Origin: Zymomonas sp.
GTDB lineage: Bacteria > Pseudomonadota > Alphaproteobacteria > Sphingomonadales > Sphingomonadaceae
NCBI GenBank assembly: GCA_027489105.1
Contig: JAIYAJ010000396.1
Span: forward strand, 1-41,025
Reading direction: 5' to 3'
DNA: 41,025 nt
This document shows positions 24,429 to 32,879 of the stretch, one piece after another. Numbering within the stretch: position 1 is the stretch's first letter; every line of letters starts with the position of its first letter. Below the pieces are notes generated by a model that was not told where the DNA came from, ran no database searches, and saw nothing but the letters and a program-made list of their open reading frames with translations. The position numbers and the translations under genes were made by a program.

Positions 24429-24526
24429 CTTGCCCATATTGCATGGCAGCCGTGTCCGTTTCAGAATTGTTCCGATCGCAAGTCTCCGTAGAAACAGCAT
24501 AAATCATAAATCCGAGGGGATGCAGA

Positions 24527-26830
24527 ATGTTAAGGAAAATCGCGGCGCGCGATCTTTATCGCGCGGGTGTGGCCGTCGTGGCGCTGCTGGTGGCGGCAGG
24601 GCCGGCTTATGCGCAGAGCGCAGGCGACGTGGCCGAGCCGCTGACGGCGGGACAGATCGAGGACATCATCGTTACCGCTCGCCGTGTCTCCGAAAGCGCG
24701 CAGAAGACCCCGCTATCAGTCAGCGCGATCTCCTCGCAGCAGTTGCAGACGCTCAACATCGTCCGGATCGAGGGTCTGACGCAGCTGGCGCCCAGCCTGC
24801 GCGTCACCCAGGCGAGCGGCAGCGGCAATGCACCAGCGATCTACATCCGCGGCATCGGTACCCTGTCGACCGCGCTCTATGTCGAGCCGGCGGTCGGCGT
24901 CTATGTCGACGGCGTCTATACGCCGCGCCCGAGCGGCAACACCTTCGACCTGCCCGATATCGCCAGCGTCGAGGTGCTGCGCGGGCCGCAGGGCACTTTG
25001 TTCGGCCGTAACACCACCGGCGGCGCGATCGTGCTCAACACCCGCAACCCGACCGAGGAAGCGGGCCTCAAGGCCGATTTCTCCTATGGCTCGCGCAACG
25101 AGATCGTCGCTTCGGCGATCGCGCAGCTGGGCCGCATCGGGAGCTCGCCCTTCGCGGTGAAGCTCTCCGCCCAGACGCACAGCCGGGACGGCTGGGTCGA
25201 GGCGCCGGGCTATTCCAAGGCGAAATGGGGCGGGGCGCTCGACAGCTATGGCTTCGGCGGGGCGATCCGGGGCGAGATGGGCGCGCTGACGCTCGACCTG
25301 CGCGGCCGTTACAACAGGATCATCTCCTACACCGGCTGGGAGGCGCTGGCGGCATCGACGGTGGGGCGTGCCTATTTCGGCAATGCCGGGCAGAATTTCG
25401 GCCCGGCCTATCCGATCGGCGTCGGCCCGCGCGACTTCTCGGTCCGCGACCCGCGCACCGACGGCAAGTCGGCGGTCGAGGCCTATGGCGGCGCCTTCAC
25501 CCTCGACTATGACGTCAGCGACGCGCTCTCGATCAAGTCGATCACCGGCTATCAGCGCATCGACCAGAATCTGCGCGGCAATATCGGCGGCGGTTCGACG
25601 CGCGGCATCGTCGCCAATCCGGTGGCGTCCGGCCAGAATCCGGAGCCCGTGACCGCACACGTCACCCCCAACAATCCGGGCGACCAGAAGCAGTTCACCC
25701 AGGAACTGCAGTTCCTCGGTACGCTCGGCGACTTCAACTATCTGGTCGGCTTCTATTATTATGACGAGAAGGTCGACGAGACGATCACCACGATCCTGAA
25801 CTCGCCAATCTCGCCGACGGTGGCGGTTCGCCTCAACCGCTCGACCAGCTATTCGATCGACTCCAAATCCTATGCGGGCTTCGCGCAGGTCGGCTGGAAG
25901 CCCTCCTTCGCCGATGGCCGGCTCGAGATCGTCGGCGGCATCCGCTACACCGAGGACAAGAAGACGCTCAACTCGGGTTCAGTGCAGACGACGACCACGA
26001 CGACGACCCTGTCTCAGTCGCGCAAGGACAAATGGGACAATGTCGGCTGGCTCGGTTCGGCCAGCTATCAGATCACGCCGCAGGTGATGGTCTATGGCCG
26101 CGCCTCGTCGGCCTATCGCTCGGGCGGCTATAATGCCCCGACAGTCGGAGCGCTGCCCTTCGATCCCGAAACGGCGATCAGCTATGAAGCAGGCCTCAAG
26201 AGCGACCTGTTCGACCGCCGCCTGCGCCTCAACCTGTCGGCCTTTCAGACCGACTATGACGACCTGCAGGTCAACGGCTACAACATCCAGACCAACACCA
26301 ACCAGCTGACCAATGCCGGCAAGGCGCAATATCGCGGTTTCGAGGTCGAGACGGTGGTGGCGCTGGGCGATTTCCGCTTCGACGCCAATCTCGGCCATGT
26401 CCGGCCGAAATATAAGCGCTACATCCTCGCCGTCGCAGGCGTGCCGACCAACGTCGCGTCGCAGGCCGAGTTCGCCAATGTCCCGCACTGGACCTACCAT
26501 GTCGGCGGCCAGTACAAGGTCGACGCAGGCGATGCGGGCACCTTTACGATCCGGGGCGACTATGACGGGAAGAGCAATTCGCCGACCTACACACTGATCG
26601 CGCAGGCGCCGAACACCGCGCAGGTTCCGCTGTACGGCAAGGAATCCAATTACAGCGCCCGGATCATCTGGGAGTTCCTGGCCGCCGGCCGGAAGATGCG
26701 GGCGCAGGTTTTCGGCGAGAATCTGTCGAACAACCGGTTCATCACCTTCGCGTCGGATTTCGGCGCGATCATGGCCGGCACCTATAGCCGCCCGCGCTAT
26801 TTCGGTGCGGCGCTCGGCATAGAATTCTGA
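24527..26830 (+). CDS. TonB-dependent outer-membrane receptor
   Basis: 767 aa. Signal peptide ends around residue 29 (GPAYAQS). TonB-box-like EDIIVTARR follows, then a plug domain (about 50-165) with IYIRGIGTLSTALYVEPAVGVYVDGVYTPR-type sequence broken into standard plug blocks (VEVLRGPQGTLFGRNTTGGAI), and a barrel ending in the canonical aromatic terminus (YFGAALGIEF). This is the sphingomonad-expanded receptor class often found with catabolic genes. A GAGGGGATG site precedes the ATG. Downstream are an SDR at 22 bp and an MFS transporter, so a shared transcript is likely. The ligand cannot be predicted. Confidence 0.95.
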   Translation: MLRKIAARDLYRAGVAVVALLVAAGPAYAQSAGDVAEPLTAGQIEDIIVTARRVSESAQKTPLSVSAISSQQLQTLNIVRIEGLTQLAPSLRVTQASGSGNAPAIYIRGIGTLSTALYVEPAVGVYVDGVYTPRPSGNTFDLPDIASVEVLRGPQGTLFGRNTTGGAIVLNTRNPTEEAGLKADFSYGSRNEIVASAIAQLGRIGSSPFAVKLSAQTHSRDGWVEAPGYSKAKWGGALDSYGFGGAIRGEMGALTLDLRGRYNRIISYTGWEALAASTVGRAYFGNAGQNFGPAYPIGVGPRDFSVRDPRTDGKSAVEAYGGAFTLDYDVSDALSIKSITGYQRIDQNLRGNIGGGSTRGIVANPVASGQNPEPVTAHVTPNNPGDQKQFTQELQFLGTLGDFNYLVGFYYYDEKVDETITTILNSPISPTVAVRLNRSTSYSIDSKSYAGFAQVGWKPSFADGRLEIVGGIRYTEDKKTLNSGSVQTTTTTTTLSQSRKDKWDNVGWLGSASYQITPQVMVYGRASSAYRSGGYNAPTVGALPFDPETAISYEAGLKSDLFDRRLRLNLSAFQTDYDDLQVNGYNIQTNTNQLTNAGKAQYRGFEVETVVALGDFRFDANLGHVRPKYKRYILAVAGVPTNVASQAEFANVPHWTYHVGGQYKVDAGDAGTFTIRGDYDGKSNSPTYTLIAQAPNTAQVPLYGKESNYSARIIWEFLAAGRKMRAQVFGENLSNNRFITFASDFGAIMAGTYSRPRYFGAALGIEF

Positions 26831-26852
26831 TCCCAATGGCGAGGGGGGCGCG

Positions 26853-27650
26853 ATGGATGAGTTGACGGCTTCATCGGGCGCCGTTCCGGCGTCGCTGGCG
26901 GAGGCAAGCCGCCTCGACGGAAAGACGGCACTGGTGACGGGCGGCGCATCCGGCATCGGCCATGGCGTCGCCATGCACCTCGCGGAGGCGGGAGCGAGCG
27001 TCGTCTTGCTCGACCGCAATGCCGATGCCCTCGCGACTGCCGCTTCGGCGATCGACGGTGCCCGATGTGTCGTTGCCGACGTCACAGACTGGCAGGGGGT
27101 CGAGGCAGCCATCGCGACCGCTCTCGGCGAAGCGCCGATCGACATATTGATCAATGCGGCGGGCCTCTTCCCCTCGGGCGGAATCCTCGATCTCGAAGAG
27201 GCCCATTGGGACATGCTGCTCGACGTCAATCTGAAGGGCGTCGCGCGGCTGTCGCAGCTCGCGGCACGGCGGATGCAGGCGTCGGGCAGGGGCGGGGCGA
27301 TCGTCAGCATCGGATCGGTGCAGGCGATCCATTCGACCGCCGGCAAGGCGGCCTATGCCTCGTCCAAGGCGGGGCTCGAGGCGCTGACGCGCGTCATGGC
27401 GATCGAGCTGGCGCCGGTCGGAATCCGGGTCAACGCCATCGCGGCCGGCCCGGTGCTGACCCCGGCCGCCAAGGCGCAGATCGCGCTGATGCCGCCGGGC
27501 GCGCTGAATGTCCGGCCGCTCACCAAGGGGCTGATGCGGCCGGGCGAAGTCGACGAGATCGCGCGCGTCGTCCATTTCCTCGCCAGCCCCGCCGCATCGT
27601 TCGTGACCGGCGCCGTGTGGACCGTCGATGGCGGTCTGACGCTGGGCTGA
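26853..27650 (+). CDS. SDR-family oxidoreductase
   Basis: 265 aa classical short-chain dehydrogenase. TGGASGIGHGVAM (residues 29-41) binds NAD(P), NAAG near 101 stabilises the fold, and the catalytic Ser, Tyr and Lys are in SIGSVQAIHSTAGKAAYASSK split as S-(x)n-YASSK. The C-terminus VDGGLTLG is standard. About twenty extra N-terminal residues precede the Rossmann strand. The GAGGGGGG ribosome binding site supports the start. It sits between a TonB receptor and an MFS transporter and probably oxidises or reduces an alcohol or ketone of the imported compound. Substrate unknown. Confidence 0.92.
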   Translation: MDELTASSGAVPASLAEASRLDGKTALVTGGASGIGHGVAMHLAEAGASVVLLDRNADALATAASAIDGARCVVADVTDWQGVEAAIATALGEAPIDILINAAGLFPSGGILDLEEAHWDMLLDVNLKGVARLSQLAARRMQASGRGGAIVSIGSVQAIHSTAGKAAYASSKAGLEALTRVMAIELAPVGIRVNAIAAGPVLTPAAKAQIALMPPGALNVRPLTKGLMRPGEVDEIARVVHFLASPAASFVTGAVWTVDGGLTLG

Positions 27651-27787
27651 CCCTTCCGGCAAAGCCGAACCGCTTGCCGTTCCGATCGCCAATGATGCAG
27701 GCTCGGCAATGGAGGAATGCTCCAAAGCGAAGCCTCGCCGGATGCGGCGATGCTATCGTCTGAAAATAGAGGATGAGGAGGGATGCC

Positions 27788-29014
27788 ATGGCCGCGGTCG
27801 GGGGCATAGTGAGTGATACGCCGGCGACGGCGCCCGCGACCGAATTGCCGGCGTGGCGACGTGCGCTCGTCATCTTCATCCTGCTGACGGGGGGCATCAA
27901 GTCCGCCCTGGCCTTCACCACCGTCGTCCCCGCGCTTCAGCTGATCGCCAAGGAATTCGGCGGGCAGGGCGACGATGTGCTGAGCGCGCAGTTCGTCGTG
28001 ACGCTGGCCCCGGTCGGCATGGCCCTCTCCGGCCTGCTCGCAGGCCTCGTCGTATCGAACCGCAATCTGCGCAACACGATGTTCCTTTCGCTCGGCATCT
28101 GCACCGTCGCCGGCCTGATGCAACTGGTGGTGCAGGATTATTATCTGCTGCTCGCCAGCCGCTTCGTCCTGGGCTTCAGCGCGGTCGTCGCCGATGTCGC
28201 GATGACGAGCATTCTTGCCGCCCAGTTCGGCGGTGCGCTGCGGTCGAAGCTGATCGGCTATCGCCAGGCAATCTCCTCGATCGGTACGGTGTCGACCATG
28301 CTGCTCGGCGGCTGGCTGGCACAGCATTATGGTTGGCGCGCGCCCGGCATCATGTTCCTGCTTCCCGGCTTCATGCTGCTGCTCGCCTTCGTGGCTTTCG
28401 ACCGCCCGATCCACCTCGAGCGCGCGCCGAAGGGCGGGGAGAGCTTCTCGGTCTGGCAGCTCTGGCCGCTCCTGCTGCTGTCGCTCATCATGTCGATCGG
28501 CCACACCATGCCCTCCTTCCAGATGCCCTTTCTGCTGCGCGACAATGGCATCACCAGCGCGGTGCTGGTGTCGCGGGTGCCGGCGCTCAGCTCGGCGGTG
28601 TCGATCGTCGCCGCCTTCGGTTTCGGCTTCGTCTATGCGCGCCTCGGCGCCTGGACGCTGGTCGCGGCCGCGATCCTGATGGGCAGCGGTTTCATCGGGG
28701 CGGGGCTGGTTCCGACCTATGAGCTGATCCTGCTCTGCGTGGTGATCGAGGGGATCGGTGCGGGCTGGACGATGCCCTTCTTCCTCAACCGTTTCCTCGA
28801 CAAGGTCAGCCCCTCGCAACGCAGTTCGGCGATCGGGCTGGTGCAGTCCTCGCTGTTCCTCGGCCATTTTCTCAACCCGATCCTCACCGCACCGATCCGT
28901 CTCAATCTGGGGATCCATGCGACCTTCGTCGCGGTGGGGGCGGCGCTCATCCTGGTGGCTGCCTTCATCGGCGCCTGGACGCTCGCTTTCCGGGGGAGCG
29001 CGCGCGGAATCTAG
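27788..29014 (+). CDS. MFS transporter
   Basis: 408 aa inner-membrane transporter with about twelve hydrophobic helices. Helix 1 begins ALVIFILLTGGIKSALAF. The cytosolic loop between helices 2 and 3 (SGLLAGLVVSNRNLRN) is a degenerate MFS motif A, and the central loop (residues about 195-220) is charged. The start at 27788 is preferred to the in-frame ATG at 27773 because AGGAGGG lies five bases upstream of it and would overlap the earlier start. It follows the SDR by 137 bp. Likely imports the compound delivered to the periplasm by the TonB receptor, or exports a product; direction cannot be told. Confidence 0.9.
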   Translation: MAAVGGIVSDTPATAPATELPAWRRALVIFILLTGGIKSALAFTTVVPALQLIAKEFGGQGDDVLSAQFVVTLAPVGMALSGLLAGLVVSNRNLRNTMFLSLGICTVAGLMQLVVQDYYLLLASRFVLGFSAVVADVAMTSILAAQFGGALRSKLIGYRQAISSIGTVSTMLLGGWLAQHYGWRAPGIMFLLPGFMLLLAFVAFDRPIHLERAPKGGESFSVWQLWPLLLLSLIMSIGHTMPSFQMPFLLRDNGITSAVLVSRVPALSSAVSIVAAFGFGFVYARLGAWTLVAAAILMGSGFIGAGLVPTYELILLCVVIEGIGAGWTMPFFLNRFLDKVSPSQRSSAIGLVQSSLFLGHFLNPILTAPIRLNLGIHATFVAVGAALILVAAFIGAWTLAFRGSARGI

Positions 29015-29070
29015 CTCGCTGCGATGCCGATACGCGAAGGGCGGGCGCGGTTGACTCAGATCAATTTTTT

Positions 29071-29088
29071 CTATCTTATATAAGATAG
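29071..29088. promoter_or_regulatory. 18-bp perfect palindrome: probable operator
   Basis: CTATCTTATATAAGATAG is fully self-complementary, very AT-rich against its surroundings, and lies 20 bp upstream of the amidohydrolase ATG. TTGACT (29051-29056) could be the -35 element, with the -10 inside the palindrome (CTTATA, 18-bp spacer). Size and symmetry fit a TetR-, MarR- or GntR-type repressor site. No such regulator is encoded nearby. Confidence 0.72.
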
Positions 29089-29108
29089 CTAATACAGGAG
29101 ATGAATCG

Positions 29109-30251
29109 ATGCCTTTGGGTAGCAGCAGGCTGATTTCGGCGGACAGTCACTTCAATGAGCCGGGCGACCTGTTCACGAAGCGCGTGGCCTCGAAATTCAA
29201 AGACCGCGCGCCAAGTATGGAGAGTTTTCCGGAAGGTGACGGCTGGATTTTCGAAGGGCTGGACGGCCCGCGCAATTTCGGCTGGAACGCCTGTGCCGGC
29301 CTGCCGCCCGAGGAAGTGAAGGCGTGGATGCGCTTCGAGGATATGCGCAAGGGCGGCTGGGATCCGGCCGAGCGCATCAAGGAGCAGGATCGCGACGGCG
29401 TTACCGCCGAAGTGATGTACCCGACCCCCTCGATCCAGGCCGCGATCGCGCTGGTCGAGGACGAGGAATTCCACCTCGCCCTTGTCCGCGCCTATAATGA
29501 CTGGGTCTCCGAATATGTGGCCTATGACCCGAGCCGCTTCTGCGGGCTGGTCTATATCCCAAACCGCGGCGGCGTGAAGGTCGCGGTCGAGGAGATGGAC
29601 CGGGTGCTGGGTCGTCCCGGCATGCGCTCGGTGATGTCGCAGGCCTATCCGACCGGCACCACCGTCATGACCGACGAGCATGACTATCTCTGGGCGGCGA
29701 TCCACGAGCGTGACGTCTGCTTCAACATTCACGTTGCGCTGGGCATCTACAAGCCGTCGCCGCACAAGGCGAAGCTGCCGGGCTATGGCCGTTTCTTCGA
29801 TGCGCCCAACCGCTGCATCGAGTTCATCTTCAACGGCGTGTTCGATCGTTTCCCCAATTTGAAGGTTGCCTTTGCCGAGGTCGACTTCGGCTGGGTTCCC
29901 TATGTGAAGGAGCAGATCGACAATAATTATCAGCGCCTCGAGAAGGTCAGCCAGTTCGGCCTGAAGCGCCTGCCGTCCGAATATATCGATGAGCATTTCT
30001 ACTTCGGCTACATGACCGACAGCTTCGGCCTCGACAATCTCAGTTACATGAACCCGGAGCGGGTGCTGTGGTCGACCGACTATCCGCACATCAGCGCGGA
30101 TTATCCCTATAGCTGGCGCACGATCCAGGCCTCGATGGCCGGCGTGCCGGGGCCGACCAAGGCCGCGATACTGCATGGCAATGCCGAGAAGCTGTACAAA
30201 TTTCCGGCTGCAGAGAAGGTCGAGACCCGCCCGAAGCTGGCGGCTGCCTGA
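29109..30251 (+). CDS. Amidohydrolase_2 family metal-dependent hydrolase/decarboxylase
   Basis: 380 aa TIM-barrel protein of the ACMSD/LigW-like amidohydrolase branch. The N-terminal ISADSHFNEP holds the first metal-site motif (D-S-H rather than H-x-H, a common variant in this branch). The mid-protein His (FNIHVALG) and the late Asp (LWSTDYPH) are also present. Members decarboxylate aromatic acids or hydrolyse C-C or amide bonds. The start has CAGGAG eight bases upstream. It is alone behind its own AT-rich palindromic promoter and separated by a hairpin from the following CoA-ligase operon. Probably part of the same pathway; reaction not assignable. Confidence 0.87.
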   Translation: MPLGSSRLISADSHFNEPGDLFTKRVASKFKDRAPSMESFPEGDGWIFEGLDGPRNFGWNACAGLPPEEVKAWMRFEDMRKGGWDPAERIKEQDRDGVTAEVMYPTPSIQAAIALVEDEEFHLALVRAYNDWVSEYVAYDPSRFCGLVYIPNRGGVKVAVEEMDRVLGRPGMRSVMSQAYPTGTTVMTDEHDYLWAAIHERDVCFNIHVALGIYKPSPHKAKLPGYGRFFDAPNRCIEFIFNGVFDRFPNLKVAFAEVDFGWVPYVKEQIDNNYQRLEKVSQFGLKRLPSEYIDEHFYFGYMTDSFGLDNLSYMNPERVLWSTDYPHISADYPYSWRTIQASMAGVPGPTKAAILHGNAEKLYKFPAAEKVETRPKLAAA

Positions 30252-30258
30252 CGATGTT

Positions 30259-30301
30259 CGGCCGGGCCTGGCGGGGGTTGTACCCTCCGCCGGACCGGCC
30301 G
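30259..30301. terminator. GC-rich imperfect hairpin after the amidohydrolase
   Basis: CGGCCGGGCC (from 30259) pairs with GGACCGGCCG (to 30301) with one mismatch. The stem continues through GGCGG/CCGCC with a small bulge to a loop around TTGTA. There is no U-tract, so it may terminate weakly or stabilise the mRNA end. The remaining bases up to 30457 hold a possible promoter (TTGACG at 30394-30399) for the next operon, with no convincing -10. Confidence 0.45.
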
Positions 30302-30457
30302 ATCGCAAAGCATCGTTCGTTCCCGGAGCCCGCCCGGCCAGCGCGACGGAGATTGCGCGTCCCGGGTCGATGGACAGGAGCGAATCTGGCCGGTTGACGG
30401 CCCGCATCATGGCAATGATACCTAATTTAAAGTCGACGAGGGGCAGGAGGGATTGCT

Positions 30458-32083
30458 GTGAAGCCGCTTGAGGTCGCCCGCAGCGGGCGCGCCGATCCGG
30501 AGGCCGCTGCGCGCTATCGCGCCGCTGGCTGGTGGGGCGACCTGACCCTGTCGCGCCGGGTCGCCGAGCTGGCGCAGGCGAAGCCCGACGCCGATGCCTA
30601 TGTCACGCCCGAGGGCCGCTTCAGCTGGCTCCACTATCATCAGGCGGGCAACCGCATCGCCGCCGAAATCCTGGCGCGCGGCCTGCTGCCTGGTTCCCGC
30701 ATCGCCGTCATTCTGCCCGATGGCCCGGCGGTCCACGCTGCTTTGCTCGGCGTCGAGCGCGCCGGCATGGTCGCGGTCGGGATAGGTGCCCGCGCAGGCG
30801 TTGCGGAAATCGCGCATCTGCTCAAGCGTACCGGTGCCGGTCTGCTGATCGCGCATGATCGGATGCGCGATCAGTCGATCGCCGATCTGGTCGCGGCGGT
30901 GCGCGGGCAGGGTGCGCCGCTGTCGCAATGGCTTGCCGTGCCCGACCTGATCGCCCATCCCGAGTGGATCGGCTCTGCGCCTGTCGACAGCGCGGCCTTT
31001 CCTGAAGGCGATCCCGATGCGCTGTTCCTGATCAACTCGACCTCGGGCACCACCGGCATGCCCAAATGCGTGATGCACACGCAGAACCGCTGGTTCTATT
31101 TCCACAAGCTGGCCGCCGAGGCCGGGCGCTTCGGCGAGAACGAGGTCTTCATGGGCGCGGTACCGGCGCCTTTCGGCTTCGGTCTGTGGACCGCGCATTT
31201 TTCTCCGACGGCGCTGGGCGTGCCCACGGTCGTGCTGCCGCGATTCGACGCCGGCCTCGCACTCGACCTGATCGAGCGCGAGCGCGTCACGGTGCTGTGC
31301 TGCGTGTCGACCCAGTTCATCATGCTTCTCAACGAGCAGGCCGAGCGCCCGCGCGATCTTTCCTCGCTGCGGTCGATGTTCACCGGCGGCGAGGCAGTGC
31401 CCTATAAGCGCGCCGCCGAGTTCGAGGAAGTGACCGGCGCTGCGGTCCTGCAATTCTATGGCTCGAACGAGACCGGCGCTCTCAGCCGCACCACCGCGAG
31501 CGACAGCCGCGAGCGGCGGCTGAAGACGGCGGGCCGCATCATCGACGAGATGGAGGTCCGGCTGTTCGACCCGGCCACGGGCGCAGAGGTCGAGGGAAGC
31601 GGCCAGCCCGCCTGCCGGGGGCCTGCCACCTGCCTGGGCTATTGGGACGACGATGAGGCCAATGCCAAGCTGTTCACCCCTGATGGGTGGATGCTGATGG
31701 GTGACATCGTCGACGTCGATGCGGACGGCTATCTCCGGGTCATCGGCCGTACGTCCGAGTTCATCATCCGGGGCGGCAAGAATCTGTCGGCGCCCGCAAT
31801 CGAGGCGGAGGTCGCGACCCATCCCGCCGTGGCGCTCGTTGCCGCAGTGCCCGCCCCCGATCCCGTCTTCGGCGAGCGCGTCTGCGTCTATGTGGTCCCG
31901 AGGGCAGGTCAGGAACTGACGCTCGATCAGTTGACCGCGCATCTCGCCGAGCGCGGCGTGTCGCGCGAGTGGTTTCCCGAATATCTTGTCCTGATGGACG
32001 AGCTGCCCCGCTCCTCGGGCGGCAAGGTCGCCAAGGGCGCGCTGACCGATGATGCGAAGAAGCGCTGGGCGGTGCCGGCATGA
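30458..32083 (+). CDS. Acyl/aryl-CoA ligase (adenylate-forming class I)
   Basis: 541 aa. P-loop STSGTTGMPK (194-203), adenine-site GSNETGAL, ribose-binding GWMLMGDIVDVDADG, hinge GRTSEFIIRGGKN and the C-terminal catalytic lysine K523 (SSGGKVAKG) are all intact. It should therefore activate a carboxylic acid to its CoA thioester with ATP. Overall layout resembles cyclohexanecarboxylate- and benzoate-type ligases. GTG start behind AGGAGGG. It opens a compact operon, and its stop overlaps the crotonase ATG (ATGA). Supplies the CoA ester handled by the next three genes. Confidence 0.93.
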   Translation: MKPLEVARSGRADPEAAARYRAAGWWGDLTLSRRVAELAQAKPDADAYVTPEGRFSWLHYHQAGNRIAAEILARGLLPGSRIAVILPDGPAVHAALLGVERAGMVAVGIGARAGVAEIAHLLKRTGAGLLIAHDRMRDQSIADLVAAVRGQGAPLSQWLAVPDLIAHPEWIGSAPVDSAAFPEGDPDALFLINSTSGTTGMPKCVMHTQNRWFYFHKLAAEAGRFGENEVFMGAVPAPFGFGLWTAHFSPTALGVPTVVLPRFDAGLALDLIERERVTVLCCVSTQFIMLLNEQAERPRDLSSLRSMFTGGEAVPYKRAAEFEEVTGAAVLQFYGSNETGALSRTTASDSRERRLKTAGRIIDEMEVRLFDPATGAEVEGSGQPACRGPATCLGYWDDDEANAKLFTPDGWMLMGDIVDVDADGYLRVIGRTSEFIIRGGKNLSAPAIEAEVATHPAVALVAAVPAPDPVFGERVCVYVVPRAGQELTLDQLTAHLAERGVSREWFPEYLVLMDELPRSSGGKVAKGALTDDAKKRWAVPA

Positions 32084-32877
32084 GCTACGATAATCTGACG
32101 CTCGCCTATGAAGGCCGCACAGCGCTGCTGACCCTGTCGCGCGCCGAGAAGCTCAATCCGCTCGACTGGTCGACGGTCAAGGAATTGAAGCGCGCCGTCG
32201 CGGAGATCGAGGCCCGCAAGGGCATCGACTTCGTCCTTCTGACCGGCGCCGGCCGCAGCTTCTCGGCCGGTGGGGATCTCGACGGCTATATCCGTCTCTA
32301 TCGCGAGCCCGGCGAATTCCAGGCCTTTCTCGACGATTTCTACGACATGCTCGTCGGCATAGAAAAGGCGCGCGCGATCTGGATCGCTGCGGTCAACGGC
32401 GTATGCGTCGCTGGCGGCATCGAGCTGTTGCTCGCCTGCGACATGGCGATCGCAGGCGAGAGCGCGCGCATCGGCGACGGCCATCTGAACTTCGGTCAGT
32501 TGCCCGGCGCGGGGGGCTCACAGCGTCTGCCGCGTGCGATCGGCCTGCTGCGCGCCAAGCATCTGATGCTGACGGGCGAATTGCTCGACGCCCCGACATC
32601 GATGGCCTGGGGGCTCGTGACGAAAGTCGCGGCCGACGCCGATCTTATCGCCGAGGCAAGGCAGTGGATTGCGGGCATGGAAAAGAAGAGCCCGGTCGGC
32701 CTGGCCGGCGCCAAGCGGCTCGCGAACATGACGCTCGACACGCCCTATGAGGAGGGGCTGCGCGAGGAGATCGCCTTCGTCCATCGCTATGCGACGACCG
32801 AGCCCGACGCCACCGAAGGCCTCATCGCCTTCAAGGAAAAGCGCGCGCCGCGGTTCGGCGCGCCCAAGGAAAGCTGA
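32080..32877 (+). CDS. Crotonase-fold protein lacking both hydratase glutamates
   Basis: 265 aa enoyl-CoA hydratase/isomerase superfamily. The oxyanion-hole elements AGRSFSAGGDLDGY (58-70) and NGVCVAGGIELLLACD (106-121) are intact. Against rat mitochondrial hydratase, gap-free from AGE to LTG, the two catalytic glutamates E144 and E164 fall on H135 (GDGHLNF) and H161 (RAKHLML). Plain hydratase chemistry is therefore doubtful. Other crotonases use His or Asp for thioester hydrolysis, dehalogenation or C-C bond chemistry. The alignment is by eye from memory of the rat sequence. Sits between the CoA ligase (4-bp overlap) and the thiolase-like gene (2-bp gap). Confidence 0.87.
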   Translation: MSYDNLTLAYEGRTALLTLSRAEKLNPLDWSTVKELKRAVAEIEARKGIDFVLLTGAGRSFSAGGDLDGYIRLYREPGEFQAFLDDFYDMLVGIEKARAIWIAAVNGVCVAGGIELLLACDMAIAGESARIGDGHLNFGQLPGAGGSQRLPRAIGLLRAKHLMLTGELLDAPTSMAWGLVTKVAADADLIAEARQWIAGMEKKSPVGLAGAKRLANMTLDTPYEEGLREEIAFVHRYATTEPDATEGLIAFKEKRAPRFGAPKES

Positions 32878-32879
32878 GC

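Noticed and set aside
27657..27679. CGGCAA/TTGCCG hairpin after the SDR gene
   Set aside because: A 6-bp stem with an 11-nt loop and no U-tract is too weak to call.
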